Shown: positions 52,707-61,377 of the stretch, piece after piece
Numbering within the stretch: position 1 is the stretch's first letter
Layout: each line of letters opens with the position of its first letter
Source of the DNA: Brevundimonas sp. Root1279
GTDB taxonomy: Bacteria; Pseudomonadota; Alphaproteobacteria; Caulobacterales; Caulobacteraceae
Assembly: GCF_001425945.1 (NCBI RefSeq)
Contig: NZ_LMEB01000006.1
Span: 470,518 to 534,517, forward strand
Direction: 5' to 3'
Length of the DNA stretch: 64,000 nucleotides
Notes under the pieces: model-generated
What the model was told of the DNA's origin: nothing
The model's input: the letters and a program-made list of their open reading frames with translations, nothing else
Database searches by the model: none
Program-made: the position numbers and the translations under genes

Positions 52707-53176
52707 CAGGCGGTTTCCTTTGCGGAGGCGAGCCACAGGGCCAGTTGGTCCATGCCGAAGGCCGTGCCCTCCTCCCGCTCGGCCCAGCCGTCCTCGCCGA
52801 AATAGACGCCCTGCTCGTTGAAGATCAGGCGAGCGCCGTCGCCGTCCGGCAGGATCTCGACGGAGGCGATGGAGGCGGACAGCTTCCGGCCGCCGACGTG
52901 CATGACGAAGGCGAACACGAAGCGGCGGCCGTCGACGATGTCGAGGTACTGACCCTCGAACAGGTGCTCGGCCCCGCCCTGCCCGCCGCCGCGACTGACC
53001 TCGCGGCCGCCGATGCGGAAGTCGAGCTGTTCGATCGCCGGGGCGCTCACCGCCTCGCAGCCGAGCCAGGCCTGCTTGACGGCGCGGTCGGTGAAGGCGC
53101 GGAAGACCCGTTCGGGCCGGGCGTCAAAGCGCCGGTCGATGGTGAAGGATCCGAAGAAGAGGCGGCCGTCGGTCAT
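52706..53176 (-). CDS. SRPBCC (AHSA1-like) domain protein 1
   Basis: A 156-residue START-like helix-grip protein: FTIDRRFDARPERVFRAFTD, FRIGGREVSRGGGQGG and ARLIFNEQGVYF are typical of the AHSA1/SRPBCC fold that binds hydrophobic ligands. It is homologous to the second SRPBCC gene in the same operon. The start overlaps the DHFR-like stop by 4 bp (ATGA). Ligand unknown. Confidence 0.9.
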   Translation of the reverse strand: MTDGRLFFGSFTIDRRFDARPERVFRAFTDRAVKQAWLGCEAVSAPAIEQLDFRIGGREVSRGGGQGGAEHLFEGQYLDIVDGRRFVFAFVMHVGGRKLSASIASVEILPDGDGARLIFNEQGVYFGEDGWAEREEGTAFGMDQLALWLASAKETA

Positions 53177-53838
53177 GCCGCGCCTCCCTGGCCGGTCCGG
53201 ACGATCTCCAGATGGGTAGCGCGCTCGCCGGCGGTCGACCGAGCGATTTCATAGCCCAGCGCCGGCAGGTCCAGCCCGTCCCAGAAGGGCTCGCCGCGGC
53301 CCAGCAACACCGGCGAGATGGCGATGTGCAACTCGTCGATCAGCCCGGCCTGCAGGTATTGGCGGATCGTCTCAGTCCCGCCGCCGATGCGGATGTCCTT
53401 GTCGCCGGCGGCGGCGCGGGCCCGCTCGAGCGCCGCCTCGACGCCGCCGGTCTCGAAGTGAAAGACGGTGCCGCCCTTCATCTCGAACGACGGACGCGGG
53501 TGGTGGGTGAGCACGAAGACCGGCACGTGATAGGGCGGCTCGTCGCCCCACCAGCCCTTCCACGCCTCGTCGGGCCAGTCGCCGCGGATGGGGCCGAACA
53601 TGTTCCGGCCCAGGATCCAGGCGCCCATGCCTTGCATGCTGCGTTCGGCGAATCCGTTGTCGGTCCCCTCCGCGCCCTCGCCCTGGCCGAACATCGTCTG
53701 GAAGGTCTTGGTCGGATAGAACCAATGATGAAGTCGCTCCCCGCCCACGCCCAGAGGCGCCTCGCGGCTCTGGGCGGGGCCGGCGCCGAAGCCGTCGGCG
53801 GAGACCGCGAAGCTGCTGACGCGAACCTTGCCGGCCAT
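53173..53838 (-). CDS. Dihydrofolate reductase family protein (RibD C-terminal-like)
   Basis: A 221-residue protein: VRVSSFAVSADGFGAGPAQS at the N-terminus, GAWILGRNMFGP, PVFVLTHHPRP and KDIRIGGGTETIRQYLQAGL, then ELHIAISPVLLGRGE. This matches the RibD C-terminal/YyaP-type reductase family, an NADPH-dependent reductase of unknown substrate. The start overlaps the upstream SRPBCC stop by one base, and the stop overlaps the next start by 4 bp. Confidence 0.9.
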   Translation of the reverse strand: MAGKVRVSSFAVSADGFGAGPAQSREAPLGVGGERLHHWFYPTKTFQTMFGQGEGAEGTDNGFAERSMQGMGAWILGRNMFGPIRGDWPDEAWKGWWGDEPPYHVPVFVLTHHPRPSFEMKGGTVFHFETGGVEAALERARAAAGDKDIRIGGGTETIRQYLQAGLIDELHIAISPVLLGRGEPFWDGLDLPALGYEIARSTAGERATHLEIVRTGQGGAA

Positions 53839-54329
53839 CAGGCGTGCGCCTCAAGTTCGCGCGCCAGGGCCTCGAACAGCTCGGTGCAGCCCTGTTCGCG
53901 CAGGCGGATGTCGCCGGCGTTCTCCAGGAAGGCGCCCTGCTCGGTGTAGATCAGCCGCGTGCCCGCCCCGTCCGGGACGATCTCGGTCGTTGCCAGGGAG
54001 GCGGAGTTTCGGATGCGCCCGACCGGATGCTCGCGGCCCATGACGTAGGAGAAGACGATCCGGCTGTTTTCCACGATGTCGAGGTATTCGGCCTCGTTGA
54101 ACCAGGTGTCGTTGCCCTCGTCGCCGAAGCGGAAGCTGCCGCTGAGGCGGCCGCCGACGCGGAAATCGTGCTCCCAGTGATGGATGGTCCATTCCTCGCC
54201 TTCGGCGAACCAGCGACGGAAGGCGACCGGGTCGGCATGGGCGGCGAAGACCCGCGCCGGCGAGGCGTCGTAGCGGCGCTCGACGGTGAAGGTTCCGTGC
54301 GCAACGGACGGCTGGGGGTTCGCTGTCAT
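53838..54329 (-). CDS. SRPBCC (AHSA1-like) domain protein 2
   Basis: A 163-residue START-like protein: TFTVERRYDASPARVFAAHA, EWTIHHWEHDFRVGGRLS and TRLIYTEQGAFLENAGD. It is a paralogue of the gene at 52706-53176, with the same order of motifs. The start overlaps the ArsR-type stop by 4 bp. In many bacteria such proteins are paired with an ArsR regulator, as here. Confidence 0.9.
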   Translation of the reverse strand: MTANPQPSVAHGTFTVERRYDASPARVFAAHADPVAFRRWFAEGEEWTIHHWEHDFRVGGRLSGSFRFGDEGNDTWFNEAEYLDIVENSRIVFSYVMGREHPVGRIRNSASLATTEIVPDGAGTRLIYTEQGAFLENAGDIRLREQGCTELFEALARELEAHA

Positions 54330-54673
54330 TTCGTCTTCTCCTCTTCGGGCTTGGTCGCGTCCAGGTAGGCCCCGAGGCGGTCGAGGCTGCGCTCGACCGA
54401 GCGGCGGCGCTCGTTGATCCAGCGCTCGGCGGCGCTGAGCGCCTCGGGCTCGACGCGGCAGGTGCGGACACGGCCGACCTTCTCAGACGAGACCAGGCCG
54501 GCGGCCTCGAGGATCTTGAGATGCTGCACCACCGCCGACATGGACATCGGCAACGGCTCGGCCAGCTCGCTGACCGAGGCGGGGCCGCGCGACAGCCGCT
54601 CGACCATGCCGCGCCGGGTGGCGTCCGACAGGGCCTGGAAGGCGAGATCGAGGGGCGCCTGATGCTGAAGCAT
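54326..54673 (-). CDS. ArsR family transcriptional regulator
   Basis: A 115-residue winged-helix repressor: LAFQALSDATRRGMVERLSR, SVSELAEPLPMSMSAVVQHL and LKILEAAGLVSSEKVGRVR. No metal-binding Cys pair is evident, so it belongs to the ligand- or redox-type SdpR-like ArsR group. It is the first gene of a five-gene operon (ArsR, SRPBCC, DHFR-like, SRPBCC, GST) in which every junction overlaps. A palindrome sits directly before the start codon. Confidence 0.92.
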   Translation of the reverse strand: MLQHQAPLDLAFQALSDATRRGMVERLSRGPASVSELAEPLPMSMSAVVQHLKILEAAGLVSSEKVGRVRTCRVEPEALSAAERWINERRRSVERSLDRLGAYLDATKPEEEKTK

Positions 54674-54675
54674 TC

Positions 54676-54683
54676 ACTTAAGT
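54676..54683. promoter_or_regulatory. Candidate ArsR operator
   Basis: ACTTAAGT is a perfect palindrome 2 bp upstream of the ArsR start codon. It stands in AT-rich sequence (CACTTAAGTATCAAG). With no clear Shine-Dalgarno, the message may be leaderless; the box would then overlap the promoter. Confidence 0.45.
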
Positions 54684-54763
54684 ATCAAGCGAACCTGGTG
54701 GGCGCAACCCCTCGTTAATCGACGCAGCGCAGCCTCGCTTCAGACAGCCTTGCGGAGCGCGCG

Positions 54764-55144
54764 ATGTCGACGATCCAGACCTCCTCCTATCGCCGCCAGC
54801 GCGACCATTTCGAGCCGCAGGACATCGACCCGCAGGAGCAGCGTCGGCTGCGCGGCCTGCTGGAGCAGATCGACTACGCGGCTTTCGTGGCCAATCGCGA
54901 GGTCATCGGCCACGCCCTGCCCAAGCTGGATCCGGCCATGTTCCAGCGGCTGGCCGTGATGACCGCCGGGGCGCGGGCGAAATGGGTGTCAGAGGCGCTG
55001 CGACAGTCGGAATCGGGCGCGCCGGCCACCCCTGACCAGATCGCGCGCCTGACTGCGGCCCGCACCGCCTATGAGGAGCTGGCCGAGGCCTACGAAGGCC
55101 TGCGCCGCATGGTCGAGCGCGGCTATCTGAGCATCAAGACCTAG
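54764..55144 (+). CDS. Small cytoplasmic protein, unknown
   Basis: A 126-residue all-helical, charged protein (HFEPQDIDPQEQRRLRGLLEQ... and EELAEAYEGLRRMVERGY). No signal peptide and no TM segment. I recognise no family. It overlaps the stop of the minus-strand Ala/Pro-rich gene by 4 bp (convergent). ATG 54764 follows TGCGGAGCGCGCG. The ArsR operator lies about 80 bp upstream in the divergent promoter region. Confidence 0.55.
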   Translation: MSTIQTSSYRRQRDHFEPQDIDPQEQRRLRGLLEQIDYAAFVANREVIGHALPKLDPAMFQRLAVMTAGARAKWVSEALRQSESGAPATPDQIARLTAARTAYEELAEAYEGLRRMVERGYLSIKT

Positions 55145-56151
55145 TCCAGCGGCTGTGGCCGGGTCGAGATCGGCGCGTCCGGATCGACGCTCGGGCGTTC
55201 GGCTGCGGTCGGCGGCGGGCCCGCCGGACGGGCCGGGGCCACCTCCACGAGCGGTTCGGGGGCGATCGCCGGCGCAGGCGGCGGCGCCACGGGCTGCGCC
55301 TGGACCGGAGCGGGCGCGGGCGTTGCGGCGGCCGGAGTCGGACGCGTCGCCGAGGGACTCGCGGGCTGTCGGGCGGTCGCCGGAGCGGTCGCGGCAGGGA
55401 CGGTCGTGCGAGCAGCCGCCGTCGAAGGCGCTGGAGTCGTCGGCGCAACGGCGGCTTCGCTTACAGGAACCGCATCGACGGGCGCGGCCGGCGCAGTCTC
55501 GACCGACGCCGACGCCGTCGTGGCCAGGGCCGCCGTGGGCGCGGCCTCGACCGGCGGGTTGGCTGGCGAGCGGGTCATCATCCAGCCGCCGACAGCCAGG
55601 GCGGCCACAGCCGCCGCGGCGACGCCGGCGTAGAGCGGCGTGCGGTTCGCGGCCTTGCGAGCCGGGCGGGACAGGGTCTCGGATGCGGCGAGCGGCTTCA
55701 CCAACGGCGCAGCGACGGGAGCGGCGGCGCGGGCCGCGACAGGCTCCGCCTTGGGCTCGGCGGGCGGCAGCGGGCGGACGGCGAGGTCGGGCTCGGGCGC
55801 GCGGCTGCGGGCCACGACCGGCGCGGTCTTGGGCCGTTCTGGCGGCGCTGACGGCGCGGCCACGGACGGCGCGGGCGTAGGCTCGGGCGTCGGAGCCGGC
55901 GCGGGCTCAGGGGCCGGAGCGGGCTTCGGCTGGGGCGCGGCGCGGGGGATCATCGAGCCGCTGAAGAAGTTGGCGGCAGCAGCCGCGGACGGCGTCGGAC
56001 GCTGGGGCGGCGGCTCCGGGAGCGGCGGCAGGGCCTCGCCCTTCGGCAACGGTCCGGCCCGGAAGGTGGTCGCAGGCGGCCGGCCCCAGGTCACCTGACG
56101 ACGGGCGAAGGGCTGGTCGGAACCGTTGAGGGGCGGACGATCGTCGGACAT
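55141..56151 (-). CDS. Ala/Pro-rich single-span membrane protein 1
   Basis: A 336-residue protein. The N-terminal ~160 residues are Pro/Ala-rich (PKPAPAPEPAPAPTPEP); then KAANRTPLYAGVAAAAVAAL is the membrane helix, and the rest is a long Ala/Thr/Pro tail ending STRPQPLD. ATG 56151 follows GGGAGTGTCC. No domain is recognisable. The layout (basic cytoplasmic part, TM, extended Ala-rich periplasmic part) is like the gene at 60451-61008. The composition is low-complexity, so homology cannot be claimed. Confidence 0.6.
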   Translation of the reverse strand: MSDDRPPLNGSDQPFARRQVTWGRPPATTFRAGPLPKGEALPPLPEPPPQRPTPSAAAAANFFSGSMIPRAAPQPKPAPAPEPAPAPTPEPTPAPSVAAPSAPPERPKTAPVVARSRAPEPDLAVRPLPPAEPKAEPVAARAAAPVAAPLVKPLAASETLSRPARKAANRTPLYAGVAAAAVAALAVGGWMMTRSPANPPVEAAPTAALATTASASVETAPAAPVDAVPVSEAAVAPTTPAPSTAAARTTVPAATAPATARQPASPSATRPTPAAATPAPAPVQAQPVAPPPAPAIAPEPLVEVAPARPAGPPPTAAERPSVDPDAPISTRPQPLD

Positions 56152-56239
56152 GGACACTCCCGCGCCGGCAGGCGGCGCGCTTCAGGAACGCGAAGAGCGG
56201 ACGAAAGTGCGGACCGATCTGGCCCGTTTCGTGACGCAG

Positions 56240-57016
56240 TCAGGCCTTGAGGCGATAGCCGGTGCGGAACATCCAGCCGACAATGCCCAGGCAGAGGAAG
56301 AAGAAGCCGAGGGTCGCCGTCAGGCTGACGCCGATGCCGACGTCCGAGGTCCCGAAGAAGGCCCAGCGGAATCCGGAGATCAGGTAGACCACCGGGTTGA
56401 ACAACGTGACCGTCCGCCACGGCTCCGGCAATTCGGTGACCGGGTAGAAGGCCCCGCCGAGGAAGGTCAGCGGCGTCACGATCAGCATCGGGATGAACTG
56501 CAGCTGCTCGAAGCTCTGCGCCCAGATGCCGATGATGAAGCCGAACAGGCTGAAGGTGGTCGAGACCAGGATCAGGAAGGCCAGCATCCAGAACGGGTGC
56601 AGGATCTCCAGCGGCACGAAGAAATAGGCCGTTCCCAGGATGATCAGACCGAGCACCGCCGACTTGGTCGCCGCCGCCCCGACGTAGGCCAGGACGATCT
56701 CGAGCGGCGACACCGGCGCGGACAGGATCTCGTAGATCGTGCCGGTGAATTTGGGGAAGTAGATGCCGAAGGAGGCGTTGAAGATCGACTGGGTGAACAG
56801 GCTGAGCATGATCAGCCCGGGCACGATGAAGGCGCCGTAGGGGACGCCGTTGATCTCTTCGATGCGGCCGCCGATGGCGGTGCCGAAGACCACGAAATAC
56901 AGGGCCGTGGTGATCACCGGGGTGACGATCGACTGCCACAGGGTGCGCAGGGCGCGGGCCATCTCGAAGCGGTAGATGGCCCAGACGCCGTATCCGTTGA
57001 AGGCGAGCGAGCTCAT
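56240..57016 (-). CDS. ABC-2 type permease
   Basis: A 258-residue permease with about six TM segments ([42 protein letters not shown]). The [20 protein letters not shown] motif and the [16 protein letters not shown] segment are typical of the YadH/NodJ-like ABC-2 exporters. ATG 57016 overlaps the stop of the ATP-binding gene (ATGA). Substrate unknown; YadGH homologues lack a confirmed one. Confidence 0.93.
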   Translation of the reverse strand: MSSLAFNGYGVWAIYRFEMARALRTLWQSIVTPVITTALYFVVFGTAIGGRIEEINGVPYGAFIVPGLIMLSLFTQSIFNASFGIYFPKFTGTIYEILSAPVSPLEIVLAYVGAAATKSAVLGLIILGTAYFFVPLEILHPFWMLAFLILVSTTFSLFGFIIGIWAQSFEQLQFIPMLIVTPLTFLGGAFYPVTELPEPWRTVTLFNPVVYLISGFRWAFFGTSDVGIGVSLTATLGFFFLCLGIVGWMFRTGYRLKA

Positions 57017-57945
57017 GCGGCGCGGTCCTGGTGAACGAGACTGACGAAGATGTCTTCGAGCGAACTCTGGCGGGTGTTCAGGTCCTTGAAGGCGACGCCC
57101 AGGTCGGACATCCGGCGCAGCAGGGACGGCACGCCGGTCTTCTCCGCGGTGGAGTCGAAGACGTATTCGATCTCGTGCCCCTCGGCCTTGAGGGTCAGCG
57201 GCCATTCGGCCAGTTCGGGCGGCAGAGCGTCGAGCGGGTCCTGCAGGTTCAGCGTCAGGGTCTTCTTGCCCAGCTTCTTCATCAGCTCGGCCTTTTCCTC
57301 GACGAGGATCAGCTCGCCCTTGAGGATGACGCCCACCCGATCGGCCATCTCTTCGGCCTCTTCAATGTAGTGGGTGGTCAGGATGATGGTGACGCCCTGT
57401 TCGCGCAGCTGGCGGACCATGTTCCACATGTCGCGGCGCAGCTCGACGTCGACGCCGGCGGTGGGCTCGTCGAGGAACAGGATATCCGGCTCGTGGCTGA
57501 GCGCCTTGGCGATCATCACCCGTCGCTTCATGCCGCCCGACAGGGTCATGATCTTGGCGTCGCGCTTGTCCCACAGGCTGAGGTCGCGCAGCACCCGTTC
57601 GATGTACGCGGGGTTCGGCGCCTTGCCGAACAGGCCGCGGCTGAAAGTCACCGTGGCCCAGACCGTCTCGAAGGCGTCCGTGGTCAGCTCCTGCGGCACC
57701 AGGCCGATGGCGCGCCGGGCGCGGCGGTAATCCCTCTGGATATCGTGGCCGTCCGCGACGACGGTCCCGGTGCTGGGCGTGACGATGCCGCAGACGATCG
57801 AGATCAGGGTCGTCTTGCCCGCCCCGTTCGGGCCCAGCAGGGCGAAGATTTCGCCCTTGCCGATGGTCAGGTCGATGGGCTTGAGGGCCTGGAGCCCGGA
57901 TTTGTAGGTCTTTGTCAGACCCTCGATGGCGATGACCGGCTGCAT
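57013..57945 (-). CDS. ABC transporter ATP-binding protein
   Basis: A 310-residue ATPase: [20 protein letters not shown], Walker [10 protein letters not shown], signature [15 protein letters not shown], Walker [13 protein letters not shown], and the H-loop [14 protein letters not shown]. The C-terminal part after residue 220 resembles the YadG/NodI group. It overlaps and drives the permease downstream, forming an exporter of unknown substrate. The start is well supported by the family [12 protein letters not shown]. Confidence 0.95.
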   Translation of the reverse strand: MQPVIAIEGLTKTYKSGLQALKPIDLTIGKGEIFALLGPNGAGKTTLISIVCGIVTPSTGTVVADGHDIQRDYRRARRAIGLVPQELTTDAFETVWATVTFSRGLFGKAPNPAYIERVLRDLSLWDKRDAKIMTLSGGMKRRVMIAKALSHEPDILFLDEPTAGVDVELRRDMWNMVRQLREQGVTIILTTHYIEEAEEMADRVGVILKGELILVEEKAELMKKLGKKTLTLNLQDPLDALPPELAEWPLTLKAEGHEIEYVFDSTAEKTGVPSLLRRMSDLGVAFKDLNTRQSSLEDIFVSLVHQDRAA

Positions 57946-58039
57946 GCGCGCCCCTCCCGTGGCGTTGGCAGATATGCGTCCGACCGCCGCACCTCAAGAC
58001 CGCAGTTCGCCGGCGCAGCCATATCGGCCGTCGCGGGTT

Positions 58040-58954
58040 ATGCGCCCCGTGTCCAATCCCCTTCACGCCCTTCGAACCCGCCTCGCCGACCTGGGAGACC
58101 GCGGCCGCAAGCGTTCGCCCCTGCTGCGCCAGATTCCCGAGCGGGCGGTGCTGCTCGAATGGGCGGCGCGCATAGGCTACGGCGCCCGCGGCTTCGTCTT
58201 CCTGTCGGCCGGCCTGCTGATCTTGTTCTCGGCCTTCGACTGGGCCGGAGAGGCGGTGGGCACGCGGGGGGCCATCGCCTGGCTGGGCGAACAGGCCCTG
58301 GGCCGGGTCTGGCTGCTGCTGCTGGCGCTGGGCCTGTGCGCCTTCGTGATGTGGCGGGTGCTGCAGGCGGTGTTCGACGCCGACCACGAGGGCACCAGCG
58401 CGCGCGGATGGGGCGTACGGGCCAGCCAGGCCTTCAGCGGCTTCGCCTATGCGGCCCTGGCCTTCACCGCCTTCCGCCTGCTGGTCGGCGAGCCGGAGGC
58501 GCAGGCGAGCGCCGAGGTGACCCACAGCCGGGAACAGGCGGCCAAGGTGCTGGAGCTGCCGTTCGGCGATCTGCTGCTGGTCGGGGCCGGGCTGGCCGTG
58601 CTGGGCCTGGGGATCACCAACATGGTGCGGGCCTGGCGCGAGGACTTCACCGAATACCTGGACTGCTCGCACGACCTGTGCCGCCGCGTCTCGCCGCTGG
58701 CTCGGGCGGGATATATGGCGCGCGGAGCCGCCTACCTGCCGCTGGCCGCACTCGTCGTGATCGCGGGTCTGCGCTCCGATCCGACGGAGGTGACCAGTTT
58801 CGCCAAGGCGCTGGAGGCCATGGAGCGCCAGCCGGCGGGGCCGTGGCTGCTGGCCCTGACGGCGCTGGGCTTCATCGCCTTCGGCGTCTTCTCCTTCATC
58901 GAGGCCCGTTTCCGGAAGATCCGGCCGCCGCGCAAGTTGAAGCCCGTCGTCTGA
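58040..58954 (+). CDS. DUF1206 membrane protein
   Basis: A 304-residue protein with about six TM helices in three repeats (IGYGARGFVFLSAGLLILF, WLLLLALGLCAFVMWRVLQA and later GARGAAYLPL-like segments). DUF1206 is a family of unknown function named for these three two-helix repeats. ATG 58040 is chosen because the longer frame upstream overlaps the divergent ABC-ATPase promoter. A short charged stretch precedes the first helix. Confidence 0.85.
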   Translation: MRPVSNPLHALRTRLADLGDRGRKRSPLLRQIPERAVLLEWAARIGYGARGFVFLSAGLLILFSAFDWAGEAVGTRGAIAWLGEQALGRVWLLLLALGLCAFVMWRVLQAVFDADHEGTSARGWGVRASQAFSGFAYAALAFTAFRLLVGEPEAQASAEVTHSREQAAKVLELPFGDLLLVGAGLAVLGLGITNMVRAWREDFTEYLDCSHDLCRRVSPLARAGYMARGAAYLPLAALVVIAGLRSDPTEVTSFAKALEAMERQPAGPWLLALTALGFIAFGVFSFIEARFRKIRPPRKLKPVV

Positions 58955-59035
58955 AGACTTCGGAACGCTGATCGGTCAAATGATCCAGCCCCTGTTTCGC
59001 GCGTTAGGCGGGCGACTGATGGCTGGAGGGTCTCG

Positions 59036-60370
59036 ATGTCTCGTTCGCCCCGTTTGTCCCCGCGTCTCACCCTGTTCCTCGCGCCCATGCTCGTCCTGGC
59101 GCTCACCGATTGCGGCAGCGGGCCCGCCCTCGATCCAGCGGTAGGCTACGGCCCCACTCCGACCCTGCCGGCGCCGCAGAGCTCGGCGATCCCTGTGGTC
59201 AATGTCGCCGATGCAGTCGGCTGGCCCGAGGGTCGCACCCCGGTCCCCGCGGCCGGCTTCCGGGTGCAGCCGTTCGCGACCGGCCTGGACCATCCGCGCT
59301 GGCTCTACCGCCTGCCCAACGGCGACATCCTGGTGGCCGAGACCAACGCCCCGCCGAAACCGGAGGGCCTGGAGGGCGGCGCACGCAGCTGGTTCCAGAA
59401 GCTGTTCATGGCCAAGGCCGGCGCGGCGGTGCCCAGTCCAAACCGAATTACCCTGCTGCGCGACGCCGATGGCGACGGGACCGCCGAGACGCGAACGGCC
59501 TTCCTGGAGAACCTGATGTCGCCCTTCGGAATGGCCCTGGTCGGAGACACCCTCTACGTGGCCAACGCCGACGCGGTAGTGGCCTTCCCCTACCAGACCG
59601 GCCAGACCCGCATCGACGCCGCGCCGCGCAAGGTCGCCGACCTGCCCGCCCAGCGGAACCACCACTGGACCAAGAGCCTGGTGGCCAGCGCCGACGGGTC
59701 GAAGCTCTATGTCGGGGTCGGCTCGAACTCGAACATCGGCGAGAACGGCTTGGACGAAGAGGTGGACCGCGCCGCCATCTTGGAGATCGACCCGGCGACG
59801 GGTGCGCGGCGCACCTACGCCTCGGGTCTGCGCAATCCGGTCGGCATGGCCTGGCAGCCCGACAGCCGCAAACTCTGGGTGGCGGTGAATGAAAGGGACG
59901 AGATCGGCAACGATCTGGTGCCGGACTACATGACCTCGGTGACCCCGGGCGCCTTCTACGGCTGGCCATGGAGCTACTATGGACAGACGGTCGATACGCG
60001 GGTGGAGCCGGCCAATTCGGACATGGTCGCGCGGGCGATCCGGCCGGACTATGCGCTTGGGGCCCACACCGCCTCGCTCGGCCTGACCTTCGGCGAGGGC
60101 GGCCTGTTCCCGGCCCGCTACCGAGGCGGCGCCTTCGTGGGCCAGCACGGCTCGTGGAACCGCAAGCCGCGCAACGGCTACCGGGTGATCTTCGTGCCCT
60201 TCTCAGGCGGAACGCCCGCCGGTCCGCCGGAAGACATCCTGACCGGCTTCGTCAACGAACAGGACCAGGCGATGGGTCGCCCCGTCGGGGTGCAGTTCGA
60301 CCGCACCGGAGCGCTGCTGGTTGCCGACGACGTCGGCAACGTCATCTGGCGGGTCAGCCCGGCGGCCTGA
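59036..60370 (+). CDS. PQQ-type sorbosone/sugar dehydrogenase, lipoprotein
   Basis: A 444-residue protein. The signal peptide ends LALTDC, a possible lipobox. The beta-propeller domain shows [55 protein letters not shown] and [16 protein letters not shown], then [19 protein letters not shown]. These blocks match PQQ-dependent soluble-glucose/sorbosone dehydrogenase-like proteins. It probably oxidises sugars in the periplasm. Start ATG 59036 is preceded by GGAGGGTCTCG. Confidence 0.9.
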   Translation: MSRSPRLSPRLTLFLAPMLVLALTDCGSGPALDPAVGYGPTPTLPAPQSSAIPVVNVADAVGWPEGRTPVPAAGFRVQPFATGLDHPRWLYRLPNGDILVAETNAPPKPEGLEGGARSWFQKLFMAKAGAAVPSPNRITLLRDADGDGTAETRTAFLENLMSPFGMALVGDTLYVANADAVVAFPYQTGQTRIDAAPRKVADLPAQRNHHWTKSLVASADGSKLYVGVGSNSNIGENGLDEEVDRAAILEIDPATGARRTYASGLRNPVGMAWQPDSRKLWVAVNERDEIGNDLVPDYMTSVTPGAFYGWPWSYYGQTVDTRVEPANSDMVARAIRPDYALGAHTASLGLTFGEGGLFPARYRGGAFVGQHGSWNRKPRNGYRVIFVPFSGGTPAGPPEDILTGFVNEQDQAMGRPVGVQFDRTGALLVADDVGNVIWRVSPAA

Positions 60371-60386
60371 CTGCACGCAAAGAAAA

Positions 60387-60410
60387 GGCCCCCGCCGGAT
60401 GACGGGGGCC
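60387..60410 (-). terminator. Shared terminator of two convergent genes
   Basis: GGCCCCCG pairs with CGGGGGCC (60387-60394 with 60403-60410). On the minus strand it is followed by TTTTCTTT, so it terminates the Ala/Pro-rich gene, and the stem can serve the convergent dehydrogenase too. Confidence 0.7.
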
Positions 60411-60450
60411 TTCAGGGCCTGGGCGGCCTCTTCTTGTTTCGGGCAGCGCT

Positions 60451-61008
60451 TTAGTTCAGCGGCTCAACCACGATGGCCGGCGGCGGCGGTTCAGCCGCAG
60501 CGGGGGCGATCGGAGCGGGCGCCGGGGTCGAAGGCGCGGCGTTCAGGGTCGCGGTCGAAGGCGCGGGCGGCGGGGTTTCACGGACGGTCGGCGTCGAAGC
60601 GGGCGCGGCGCGACGGGCCGGCGCGGCCTCGCGGCGAGCCACGGGGGCCGGAGCCGGAGCTGGCGTGGCCTCGATCGGCGCGGCGACCGGCGCGGCCGGG
60701 GCGGCGGCGAGCGGAGCCGCGGCGGTGGCCGGGACGACCGGGGCCGTAGCGGCGGGCTCCAGCACCGGGGCCGGGGCGGCGTCCTCCCCGTTGTAGCTCA
60801 TCATAGCCATGGCGCCGCCGCCGAGGACCAGCACCGCGACGGGGGCCAGGATCATCCAGGTGCGCACACCGCCCTTGCGGCTGCGGACGCGGCCGGTGCG
60901 GGCATAGACCGGCACGAACGGCGCCTCGTCGCGGGCGTCTGGGAAGACCGGCGGATCGAAACGGCCGATCGGGGGCGTAGGTCGATTGTCGGTATAGGTG
61001 ATGGACAT
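60451..61008 (-). CDS. Ala/Pro-rich single-span membrane protein 2
   Basis: A 185-residue protein. The first 50 residues are polar with RSRKGGVRTW; one membrane helix (MILAPVAVLVLGGGAMAMM) follows. The rest is Ala/Pro-rich (APAPVARREAAPARRAAP region) and ends VVEPLN. ATG 61008 follows GAAGGAATCAGC. It is similar in architecture, though not clearly in sequence, to 55141-56151. No family recognised. Confidence 0.6.
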   Translation of the reverse strand: MSITYTDNRPTPPIGRFDPPVFPDARDEAPFVPVYARTGRVRSRKGGVRTWMILAPVAVLVLGGGAMAMMSYNGEDAAPAPVLEPAATAPVVPATAAAPLAAAPAAPVAAPIEATPAPAPAPVARREAAPARRAAPASTPTVRETPPPAPSTATLNAAPSTPAPAPIAPAAAEPPPPAIVVEPLN

Positions 61009-61377
61009 GCTGATTCCTTCCAAACGTTGGATCATCAAACCAATCCGCCAGACCACGGTTCCGTAGAATCGCCCCGGCCCACAAGAAACACTGATACGGC
61101 CACAGTTTCGTCGCGGACGGGCCAGCATTGCGGCATTCGCTATACTGAACGAGCTTCGCCGCATCTTTTCAGATTTCTTTAGGACGCCTTCGGCACAGTG
61201 CGGACGCAGGAATCGGGTTGACGCAGGGGAACCGCCGCTTCGGCGCCACGCCTCACGGCAAACCGGCGCAGAGCGGCCACTAATGCCGTTCCGGATTCCC
61301 CTGCCGGTTGACCGGGCCCCGGCGGTTGTCCATCACCGGTGAGACGCGAACGACTGCTGTCAGGGAGTGGCTGAACG
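61009..61377. other. 369-bp divergent promoter region with a palindrome
   Basis: The gap between the Ala/Pro-rich gene and the acyl-CoA synthetase gene holds TCACCGGTGA (61333-61342), a perfect 10-bp palindrome 36 bp before the synthetase start. CCGGTTGACCGG lies slightly upstream. There are no other clear signals. A repressor of fatty-acid genes might bind here, but this is a guess. Confidence 0.35.
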
